DNA of 64,000 nucleotides from NCBI RefSeq assembly GCF_013170805.1, contig NZ_CP051293.1, forward strand, positions 1 to 64,000, given 5' to 3'. Below are positions 41,391-48,443 of this stretch, one piece after another. The notes beneath the pieces were generated by a model that was not told the origin of the DNA, made no database searches, and saw only the letters and a program-made list of their open reading frames with translations. The position numbers were made by a program, and so were the translations under genes. Source of the DNA: Mesorhizobium sp. NZP2077 (GTDB taxonomy: Bacteria > Pseudomonadota > Alphaproteobacteria > Rhizobiales > Rhizobiaceae). Numbering within the stretch: the stretch's first letter is position 1; each line of letters begins with the position of its first letter.

Positions 41391-42680
41391 TTACTTGAAC
41401 ACCTTGTCGGGTGCGTCGAGGCTGTCGGAGCCTTCGAAGGCGATGGCGTTGAGTTTCAGCGAGCCAACGGCGCGTTCGATCGATTTGGTCTGGTCGATCA
41501 GCGCGTCGATCGCCGCCTGCACGGTGGCATTACCTGCCGTGTTGCCCTCGGCGATCTGCTGGTCATAGGCCTCGCCGGCCAGTGCCCGCGCCTTGATCGC
41601 GTCCATCTTGGCGACGGTGACATCAAGCTTATCGGACAGTTCCTTGTCGATCGCCGGATCGGCCGCCTTGACCATGTCATGCACCGAAGGTCCAGAAACC
41701 ACGGTGCCGTCGAGCCTGTTATAGCTGGCGAGGTAGGCAGCGCGGATGCCGAGGGCGTCATAGAGATGCGAATTGTAGGTGTTGTCCGAGAAGCAGTCAT
41801 GCTCCTCTTCCGGATCGTGCAGCAACAGGCCGAGCTTCATGCGCTCGCCGGCCAGTTCGCCGTAGGACAGCGAGCCCATACCGGTGAAGATGACCGAGAT
41901 CGCCGTGTTCGGCTCGCCATCGACCAGGTTCTTGCGCGCCGCGCCGCCTTCCTTCCAGCTGCCGACCATTTCCTGCAGGTTGGAAACCAGAAGCGTGCTG
42001 GCCGACTTCAGATATTCGGCACGGCGATCGCAATTGCCGCCGGTGCAGTTCTTCAGGTCGTAGTCGGTGTAGGGGCGCTCGCCGGCGCCCGGGCCGGTGC
42101 CGTGCAGATCCTGGCCCCAGAGCAGGAATTCGATAGCATGATAGCCGGTGGCGACATTGGCCTCGATGCCGCCGGCCTCCTGCAGCGTGCCGGAGAGGAA
42201 TTCCGGCGAAAGCTTCGAGGCATCGACCTTCTTGCCGTTGATCTCGATTTCCTTGTTGGCGATCACATTGGCCGTATAGAGCGAATTCGCATCCGACTCG
42301 GTGCCGTAGCTCTTGGCGACATAGTCGATCAGGCCTTCGTCCAGCGGCCAGGAATTCACCTTGCCTTCCCAGTCGTCGACGATCTTGTTGCCGAAGCGGT
42401 AGACCTCGGTCTGCTGGTAGGGCACGCGCGATGCCTTCCAGGCGTCGCGAGCGGCATTGAGCGTTTCCGCCGAAGGGTTGGCCAGCAGCGCATCGACCGC
42501 CTTGTCGAGGGCCTGCGCCGTGGTCAGCGAATCCTCGTATTTGGCGAGCCCGATATCGGCATAGGTCTTGATGACCGCCTTCGCATCGGTTTCCGCCTTG
42601 GCAGGCAGCACAAACACCGCAGCCGTCAGCAGCGCAGTGGCACCAATCGCCGCAAGCCTGCCGCCGTATCGTGCTGTCAT
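41391..42680 (-). CDS. Imelysin-family iron-regulated periplasmic protein
   Basis: A 429-aa exported protein with a signal peptide (about 1-29, cleavage near AKA). The imelysin GxHxxE motif is intact as GYHAIE at 179-184 (His181), followed by FLLWGQDLHGTGPGAGERPY; DCFSDNTYNSHLYDALG is also typical of IrpA-like members. ATG 42680 is chosen over a 42-codon extension without a signal peptide. It is the first gene of the iron cluster and lies downstream of the ICE palindrome. Confidence 0.93.
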   Translation of the reverse strand: MTARYGGRLAAIGATALLTAAVFVLPAKAETDAKAVIKTYADIGLAKYEDSLTTAQALDKAVDALLANPSAETLNAARDAWKASRVPYQQTEVYRFGNKIVDDWEGKVNSWPLDEGLIDYVAKSYGTESDANSLYTANVIANKEIEINGKKVDASKLSPEFLSGTLQEAGGIEANVATGYHAIEFLLWGQDLHGTGPGAGERPYTDYDLKNCTGGNCDRRAEYLKSASTLLVSNLQEMVGSWKEGGAARKNLVDGEPNTAISVIFTGMGSLSYGELAGERMKLGLLLHDPEEEHDCFSDNTYNSHLYDALGIRAAYLASYNRLDGTVVSGPSVHDMVKAADPAIDKELSDKLDVTVAKMDAIKARALAGEAYDQQIAEGNTAGNATVQAAIDALIDQTKSIERAVGSLKLNAIAFEGSDSLDAPDKVFK

Positions 42681-42870
42681 TATCGCTCTCCAGTTTCTCG
42701 GGAATTCTATGAATGGCGCGCACGGCAACCGGCGCCAGGGCACATCGATGCCAAATGCGCCAGGACTTGCCGCGCCATCGCGCGGTTCAGGGAAAAAAGA
42801 CACCAAAATGCCTCCAATCGAACGGGTTCAAGGCCCAGACATCAAAGGGATGCGCCAATGCGCAGGCTTC

Positions 42871-42899
42871 CATAAAGCTTCGACGCCTGTGGAAGTCAA
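42871..42899 (-). promoter_or_regulatory. Candidate promoter of the imelysin operon
   Basis: On the minus strand TTGACT (42899-42894) and TTTATG (42876-42871) are 17 bp apart, a fair match to a sigma-70-type promoter. The ICE palindrome lies about 34 bp upstream of the -35. The leader to the imelysin ATG would be about 180 nt. Confidence 0.35.
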
Positions 42900-42932
42900 T
42901 GAAAATCGACAAGAAAAGCCAATCGAAACAAC

Positions 42933-42953
42933 AGTTTAGAACTATTCTAAACT
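42933..42953. promoter_or_regulatory. Iron control element (ICE), probable Irr operator
   Basis: A perfect 21-bp inverted repeat with arms AGTTTAGAA and TTCTAAACT around CTA. The core TTTAGAA-N3-TTCTAAA is the consensus I know for the ICE motif bound by Irr in Rhizobiales. irr itself is at 7575-8042. The palindrome cannot show by itself which of the two divergent genes it controls. Confidence 0.85.
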
Positions 42954-43114
42954 ACCGCACTCAACTTTACACCGTTGCTGCACCGACCTCGCTGCCGAAC
43001 TGTACGATTGACAGCCGTCATCCCGGGTGCGACCCGCAAACGCTCTCTTGCGGCGGTGCCAGACAATTGCCACCTGGCGAGAGATCCTAGGATCGAATCA
43101 GGATTTGGGACGCG

Positions 43115-44368
43115 ATGAAGAACGGCGTGGTCATTGTCGGTGCGGGTCATGCGGGCGTGCAGGCGGCCGCCAGTCTGCGCGAGGACGGCTATGATAGGCC
43201 GGTAGTCCTCGTCAGTGACGAGAACGAACTGCCCTACCACAAGCCACCGCTGTCGAAGACTTTCATCAAGGATGCCGAGGCCAAACCGCAACCCTTGCGT
43301 GGCGAGGCGTTTTATACCAGCAACGCCATCGACTACCGGCCGGGCATCCGGATTGACCGCATCGATATCGGCGGACGACGCCTCGACATCGCCGGCGGCG
43401 GTACGCTTGCCTTCGACCACCTGATCCTGGCGACAGGCTCGCGCCCACGCCTCCTGCCGCTGCCCGGCTCGGACCTATCCGGTGTTTTGTCGCTGCGCTC
43501 GTTGGCCGATGCGCGACGGATCCGGGAGCTGAGCGCGCAGAGCGAAGACGTCGTCATCCTCGGCGGCGGCTTCATCGGGCTGGAGATCGCCGCGACGCTG
43601 CGCGCGGCCGGCCGCACGGTGACAGTGGTGGAAGCGGTCGACCGGCTGCTCGGCCGCGCCGTGGCGCCGGTGGTGGCGAGCCATGTCCGGCAAAGGCTGG
43701 AAGCGACCGGCGTGCGCATCCTGACTGGCACCAGCATCGCGAAACTCGAAGGCGAAAATGGCCATGTCATCGCCACGATCACCTCGACGGGCGAAAGGTT
43801 GCCGGCACGCATGGTCATCGTCGGCATCGGCGCCGTGCCCAATGTGGAACTGGCTCAGGACGCCGGCCTCACCATCGCCAACGGCATCCGCGTCGATCAC
43901 CAGATGCGCAGTTCCGCGCCCGATATCCTCGCCATCGGTGACGCTGCCTCCTACCGGCACTGGTTCACCGGCGGCGATGTGCGGCTGGAATCGGTGCAGA
44001 ACGCCACCGACCAGGCGCGGCTCGCGGCGCGCACCATCACCGGCCATGCCGACGCCTATTCGGCGGTGCCATGGTTCTGGTCCGACGTTGGCGACATGAA
44101 GCTGCAAATGGTCGGGCTGACAGCGGGCGGCAACAGCCATGTCGTGCTGGGCGACCTGCCCGACAACAAGTTCTCAATCTACCACTATGCCGGCGACCGG
44201 CTGCTCGGTATCGAGTCGGTCAATCGTCCGGGCGACCACATGCTCGGCCGCAAGATGCTGGGCGCCGGCTTCTCGCCGACGCCGGAAACGGTGGCCATGG
44301 GTCCCGAAGGGCTAAAGGCAGCACTTGCCGAGTTTCAGACCATGGAGCCAGCCAAGGCCAGTGCGTAG
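43115..44368 (+). CDS. FAD-dependent NAD(P)H-ferredoxin/rubredoxin-type reductase
   Basis: A 417-aa flavoprotein of the pyridine nucleotide-disulfide oxidoreductase family. It has the FAD-binding GAGHAGVQAAASLRE at the N-terminus, ELPYHKPPLSK, the NAD(P)-binding VVILGGGFIGLEIAATLR near 150, and the second FAD motif DILAIGDAAS, then a reductase C-terminal domain. Such enzymes reduce small ferredoxins (putidaredoxin or rubredoxin reductase type). It is divergent from the imelysin-bfd-bfr operon and shares its ICE-containing region, so Bfd is a conceivable partner; this is a guess. Confidence 0.9.
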   Translation: MKNGVVIVGAGHAGVQAAASLREDGYDRPVVLVSDENELPYHKPPLSKTFIKDAEAKPQPLRGEAFYTSNAIDYRPGIRIDRIDIGGRRLDIAGGGTLAFDHLILATGSRPRLLPLPGSDLSGVLSLRSLADARRIRELSAQSEDVVILGGGFIGLEIAATLRAAGRTVTVVEAVDRLLGRAVAPVVASHVRQRLEATGVRILTGTSIAKLEGENGHVIATITSTGERLPARMVIVGIGAVPNVELAQDAGLTIANGIRVDHQMRSSAPDILAIGDAASYRHWFTGGDVRLESVQNATDQARLAARTITGHADAYSAVPWFWSDVGDMKLQMVGLTAGGNSHVVLGDLPDNKFSIYHYAGDRLLGIESVNRPGDHMLGRKMLGAGFSPTPETVAMGPEGLKAALAEFQTMEPAKASA

Positions 44369-44405
44369 GCTTGCCAATTTTTGCCATGCGCAGCAAGATG
44401 CCTGA

Positions 44406-44636
44406 ATGAGCGTCACAAAGATCTCACTTGCCGATGGCTTGAAGCAGTTTGTCGATCGCCAAGTGATGGATCGCGGCTATGGCACAAGCAGCGAGTATGT
44501 GCGTGATTTGATCCGCCACGATCAGGATCGTCAACTTCTGCGCGGTTTGCTCCTCGAAGGTGCATCATCCGCGCCGGGCGCTCCCGTTGACGATGACTTT
44601 TTTACCGCGCTGCTAAAACGAGCACAGGGCCAATAG
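44406..44636 (+). CDS. ParD-like ribbon-helix-helix antitoxin (orphan)
   Basis: A 76-aa protein with an N-terminal ribbon-helix-helix (SVTKISLADGLKQFVDRQV) and the ParD feature YGTSSEYVRDLIRHDQDR, then a Pro/Asp-rich toxin-binding-like tail. It begins 37 bp after the FAD reductase gene. No ParE-like toxin frame follows; the next gene is on the other strand 87 bp away. It may be an orphan antitoxin or a remnant of a ParDE module. Confidence 0.8.
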   Translation: MSVTKISLADGLKQFVDRQVMDRGYGTSSEYVRDLIRHDQDRQLLRGLLLEGASSAPGAPVDDDFFTALLKRAQGQ

Positions 44637-44712
44637 TCAAGCGCTGTCCATACAGGGTCGAACTCCCGACGGCACGTACACCGGCTTCGGCGTCGGCCGT
44701 CAGGAGAAATTG

Positions 44713-44734
44713 GCGCCGCCCTTTCAGGCGGCGC
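44713..44734. terminator. Hairpin between parD-like and gabT genes
   Basis: GCGCCGCC and GGCGGCGC form a perfect 8-bp stem around CTTTCA, overlapping the gabT stop codon. On the minus strand it is followed by AATTTCT. It could end transcription from both directions; no long T-tract is present. Confidence 0.45.
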
Positions 44735-46001
44735 ATACTTCGCGGATCGAGCATTCCAGGATGTCGAGCGCTTCGTTCATGATCTCGTCCTGGATGGTGA
44801 TCGGCGCCAGGAAGCGGATAACGTTGCCGTAAACGCCGCAGGTCAGCAGGATCAGGCCCTTGTCGAGCGCCTTCAGCCGGATGGCGTTGGCGATCTCGGC
44901 CGACGGCAGGCCCTTCTTGACGTCGTTGAATTCGACCGCGTTCATGAAGCCGAGACCACGGATGTCGACAATCTCGGGCACGTCGTCACGGATCGACTGC
45001 AGGCGCTGCTTCAGCCGTGCACCCAGCGTGTTGGCGCGGTGGCAGAGCTTTTCGTCCTCGATCACGTCGAGTACCGCGTGCGCCGCGGCGACGCCGATCG
45101 GGCTGCCGCCATAGGTGCCGCCTAGCCCGCCGGGGCCGGGCGCATCCATGATCTCGGCGCGGCCGGTGACCGCCGCCAGCGGGAAGCCGCCGGCCAGGCT
45201 CTTGGCCATGGTGGTGATGTCGGCGGCGACTTCATGGTGGTCCATGGCGAACATCTTGCCGGTGCGGGCAAAGCCGGTCTGCACCTCATCGGCGATGAGC
45301 AGCATGCCGTGCTGGTCGCAGAGCTTGCGCAGTGCCGTCAGGAATTCGCGCGGCGCGTCGTAGAAGCCGCCCTCGCCCTGTACCGGCTCAATGATGATGG
45401 CGGCGACGCGGGCCGGATCGACATCGGCCTTGAACAGCCGGTCGAGCGCGGCGAGCGAGTCTGCCACCGACACACCGTGCAGCGGCACCGGGAACGGCGC
45501 GTGGTAGACGTCGCCCGGCATGGCGCCGAAACCGACCTTGTAGGGCACGACCTTGCCGGTCAGCGCCATGCCCATGAAGGTGCGGCCGTGGAAGCCGCCG
45601 GCGAAGGCGATGACGGCCTGGCGGCCAGTGGCGTTGCGGGCGATCTTGATAGCGTTCTCGACCGCCTCGGCGCCGGTGGTGACGAAGATGGTCTTCTTCT
45701 CGAACTTGCCGGGCAGCATGGCGTTCAGCCGTTCGGCCAGTCGCACATAGCTCTCATAGGGCACGACCTGGTGGCAGGTGTGGGTGAAGCGATCGAGCTG
45801 CGCCTTGACCGCCTCGATTACCCTCGGATGGCGGTGGCCGGTGTTGACGACGGCGATGCCCGATGAGAAGTCGATGTAGCGGCGCCCTTCGACATCCCAG
45901 ATTTCAGAATTCTCAGCCCGGTCGGCATAAATCTGCGTGGTCATGCCGACGCCGCGCGAGATCGACTGGTTCTTGCGTTCGGAAATGGCTGAATTCTTCA
46001 T
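44724..46001 (-). CDS. gabT: 4-aminobutyrate aminotransferase (class III, PLP-dependent)
   Basis: Transfers the amino group of 4-aminobutyrate (or a similar omega-amino acid) to 2-oxoglutarate. The 425-aa protein has the class III core: GAEAVENAIKIAR, IIIEPVQGEGGFY, LLIADEVQTGFARTGKMFA with the PLP-interacting Asp, and the Schiff-base Lys in TTMAKSLAGGFPLAAV. ATG 46001 is preceded by GAGGGA; an earlier in-frame codon is less likely. No succinate-semialdehyde dehydrogenase gene is adjacent. Confidence 0.92.
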   Translation of the reverse strand: MKNSAISERKNQSISRGVGMTTQIYADRAENSEIWDVEGRRYIDFSSGIAVVNTGHRHPRVIEAVKAQLDRFTHTCHQVVPYESYVRLAERLNAMLPGKFEKKTIFVTTGAEAVENAIKIARNATGRQAVIAFAGGFHGRTFMGMALTGKVVPYKVGFGAMPGDVYHAPFPVPLHGVSVADSLAALDRLFKADVDPARVAAIIIEPVQGEGGFYDAPREFLTALRKLCDQHGMLLIADEVQTGFARTGKMFAMDHHEVAADITTMAKSLAGGFPLAAVTGRAEIMDAPGPGGLGGTYGGSPIGVAAAHAVLDVIEDEKLCHRANTLGARLKQRLQSIRDDVPEIVDIRGLGFMNAVEFNDVKKGLPSAEIANAIRLKALDKGLILLTCGVYGNVIRFLAPITIQDEIMNEALDILECSIREVCAA

Positions 46002-46107
46002 GATATCCCTCATCGGGCCGGCGCCCGTTCTTGTTGATCAGATGTCTTCTGACCTTATTTCACGTTTTCCTCAAGTCGGCACCATCGGCTGGCGATTGGG
46101 CCTGATC

Positions 46108-46156
46108 CCGGTTCCCCCTTAACCAGTCGTCCGATACGCGTACGAGACCGGTTCCC
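46108..46156. repeat. Direct repeat in the gabT-efflux divergent region
   Basis: CCGGTTCCC occurs at 46108-46116 and 46148-46156, exactly 40 bp apart, each followed by a pyrimidine run. The surrounding 232-bp region (46002-46233) holds no gene and must contain the promoters of gabT (minus) and the RND operon (plus). The repeat may be a regulator site. Confidence 0.35.
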
Positions 46157-46233
46157 TTTTTCCGGAGATCGATTATCCTCAAGATATCCGCGCGGTATCG
46201 CGATCAGCGAGCGACCCGCGGCTGGGGGAGCCC

Positions 46234-47367
46234 ATGAGCAGGAACGCGACATCGTCCGTCTCGCCGCCATCCGTCAAAACCTCCAACCTTTTGTCTTTTC
46301 CCTCGGCAGTGTGCGTCTGCACGGCTGTATTGCTGCTGGCCGGCTGCCAAAAGCAGGAGGCGGCGGACAAGAAACTGCCGATCATGGTGCGCACCGAAAC
46401 GGTGGCGATGGCCGACTATGCGCCGAGAACCTCGCTGACCGGGGTGATCGCGGCACGCACGCTGAACAATCTGTCGTTCCGGGTCGGCGGCCGCGTCGCC
46501 GAGCGCCTTGTCGATGTCGGCCAGCATGTCGACCAGGGCACGGTGCTTGCCCGCATCGATCCGCAGGAGCAGCAATCCGATTTGCGGTCGGCACAGGCCG
46601 ATCTTGACGCGGCACAAGCGCAACTGACCCAGTCCTCCGCCGCCTTCGAGCGGCAGAAAACGCTGCTTGCCCAGGGCTTCACCACCAGGCGCGACTATGA
46701 CGCCGCCGACCAGGCGCTGAAGGTGGCACAAGGCAGTGTCGACGCCGCGCAGAGCGCATTCGCCAATGCCCAGCAAAACCTGTCCTTCACCGAGCTCAAG
46801 GCCGGCGCCCCCGGCGTCATCACTGCCCGCCAGGTCGAAACCGGCCAGGTGGTGCAGGCGGCACAAACCGTCTTCACCGTCGCCGAGGACGGCGACCGCG
46901 ACGCCGTGTTCAACGTCCAGGAGACGCTGGTCGCCAAGACGCCGCCGTCGCCAGCAGTGACGATCACGCTGTTGTCCGACCCGCAGGTCCGGGCAACAGG
47001 CGAGGTGCGCGAAATCTCGCCGGCGGTCGACCAGGCCTCCGGTTCGATCCGGGTCAAGATCGGCATTCCCGATACACCGGCCGGCATGCCGCTGGGGGCG
47101 GCCGTCATTGGCTCGGTCAGCGCCAAGCCGGCGAAGGCGATCCTGTTGCCCTGGCAGGCGCTGACGTCCAGTGCCGGCAAACCGGCGGTCTGGGTCGTCG
47201 ATCCGTCGACCAAGGCAGTGACGGTGACGCCGGTCGAGGTGCTGGCCTTCAATTCGGGCACGGTCGTCATCTCCAGCGGGCTGAACGAAGGCCAGAGCGT
47301 CGTGACCGCAGGCGGGCAATTGCTCAGTCCCGGGCAAACGGTCGAGATATCGGGAGCGGGCCAATGA
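46234..47367 (+). CDS. RND efflux periplasmic adaptor lipoprotein (first MFP)
   Basis: A 377-aa HlyD/AcrA-type membrane fusion protein. A signal with lipobox LLLAGC (Cys near 34) indicates a lipid anchor. The first lipoyl half (LSFRVGGRVAERLVDVGQHVDQGTVLARID) is followed by a coiled-coil hairpin (about 100-165), the second lipoyl half (KAGAPGVITARQVETGQVV) and beta-barrel domains. GGGGGAG precedes the ATG. Its stop overlaps the second adaptor gene (ATGA). Confidence 0.92.
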   Translation: MSRNATSSVSPPSVKTSNLLSFPSAVCVCTAVLLLAGCQKQEAADKKLPIMVRTETVAMADYAPRTSLTGVIAARTLNNLSFRVGGRVAERLVDVGQHVDQGTVLARIDPQEQQSDLRSAQADLDAAQAQLTQSSAAFERQKTLLAQGFTTRRDYDAADQALKVAQGSVDAAQSAFANAQQNLSFTELKAGAPGVITARQVETGQVVQAAQTVFTVAEDGDRDAVFNVQETLVAKTPPSPAVTITLLSDPQVRATGEVREISPAVDQASGSIRVKIGIPDTPAGMPLGAAVIGSVSAKPAKAILLPWQALTSSAGKPAVWVVDPSTKAVTVTPVEVLAFNSGTVVISSGLNEGQSVVTAGGQLLSPGQTVEISGAGQ

Positions 47368-48443
47368 GAAGCCTGCTTTACCTTATGCTTGGCCTGTTCG
47401 CGCTTGGCGTGCTCGCCGCCTGCTCGAAGTCCGAGGAAAAGCCACCAGAGATCATCCGGCCCGTACTGTCGGTGGTCATCGAGCCGCGCACCACGCAAAC
47501 CTATGGCTTTGCCGGCTCGGTCGAGCCGCAGGTCAGCGCCGACCTCGCCTTCCGCCTGCTCGGCCGGGTCGTCTCGCGCGACGTCAAGGTCGGCGACATC
47601 ATCAGCAAGGGCACGACGATCGCCGCGCTCGACCCGACGGCGCTGGAACTTGCCGTCCAGGCGGCCAGGGCGGAACTCTCCAACGCCGAGGCGCAATTCG
47701 CCAATGCCGCCGCCAGCGAGGAGCGGCAGCGCCAGCTGCTGGCCGCCGCCAACACCTCGCAGGCAGTCTTCGATGCCGCCCAGCAAGCCAGGAAGGCGGC
47801 CGAAGCCGGGGTCGAAAAGGCCAAGGCCGCACTTGCCAAATCGCAGGAGCAGCTGGGATATGCCAGATTGTTTTCGGATTTTGACGGTGTGGTCACAGCA
47901 GTCGGTGCCGAAGTTGGCCAGACGGTTTCACCCGGCCAGACCGTCGTCACCGTGGCCCGCTCGGACCTTCGCGACGCGGTCGTCGACATTCCCGACCAGT
48001 TGACCGGCGACCTTGCGGCCGGCACGCCATTCGACATCATCCTGCAATCGCTGCCAACGATCCACACCGAGGCCAAATTGCGCGAGATCGCGCCGCAGGC
48101 CGAAGGGTCAACGCGGACCCGCCGCGTCCGGCTAACGTTGACCGAACCGCCGCAGGCGTTTCGGCTGGGTTCGACGGTGACGGCAACTCGCGTGGCCACG
48201 GTTGCACCGACCATCGAACTACCGCTGTCGGCACTGCTCGAGAAGAATGGCGGCGACAAGGTCTGGATCGTCGATGAGCAGACGTCGAGCGTCTCGACGC
48301 GCGACATCAAGATCGCTTCGAAGGGCGCTGCCAGCTTCACTGTCGCCGAAGGGCTTGAGGCAGGGATGCGCGTCGTTACCGCGGGCGTCCACAGCCTGGT
48401 GGAGGGCCAGAAGGTCAATATCCCGCAAGGAGGGGCGATATGA
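47364..48443 (+). CDS. RND efflux periplasmic adaptor lipoprotein (second MFP)
   Basis: A 359-aa second adaptor with its own lipobox (LAAC, Cys at about 20). It has lipoyl halves around LAFRLLGRVVSRDVKVGDIISKGTTIAALD and FSDFDGVVTAVGAEVGQTVSPGQ with an Ala-rich coiled coil between. Two adaptors for one pump is the arrangement of Pseudomonas TriABC, where TriA and TriB are both needed. The two adaptors here are not near-identical. It overlaps the pump gene by four bases. Confidence 0.92.
   Translation: MRSLLYLMLGLFALGVLAACSKSEEKPPEIIRPVLSVVIEPRTTQTYGFAGSVEPQVSADLAFRLLGRVVSRDVKVGDIISKGTTIAALDPTALELAVQAARAELSNAEAQFANAAASEERQRQLLAAANTSQAVFDAAQQARKAAEAGVEKAKAALAKSQEQLGYARLFSDFDGVVTAVGAEVGQTVSPGQTVVTVARSDLRDAVVDIPDQLTGDLAAGTPFDIILQSLPTIHTEAKLREIAPQAEGSTRTRRVRLTLTEPPQAFRLGSTVTATRVATVAPTIELPLSALLEKNGGDKVWIVDEQTSSVSTRDIKIASKGAASFTVAEGLEAGMRVVTAGVHSLVEGQKVNIPQGGAI

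Larger units (their letters stand above)
42681..43114. other. Divergent intergenic region with iron control element
   Basis: A 434-bp non-coding gap between the imelysin operon (minus) and the FAD reductase gene (plus). Frames that extend into it lack ribosome binding sites and family likeness. It contains the ICE palindrome at 42933-42953, a candidate minus-strand promoter at 42871-42899 and a TTGACA at 43008-43013 on the plus strand without a clear -10. Both genes could respond to Irr. Confidence 0.7.

Noticed and set aside
44637..44723. ParE toxin gene after the ParD-like antitoxin
   Set aside because: The 87-bp gap is far too short and the next gene is convergent.
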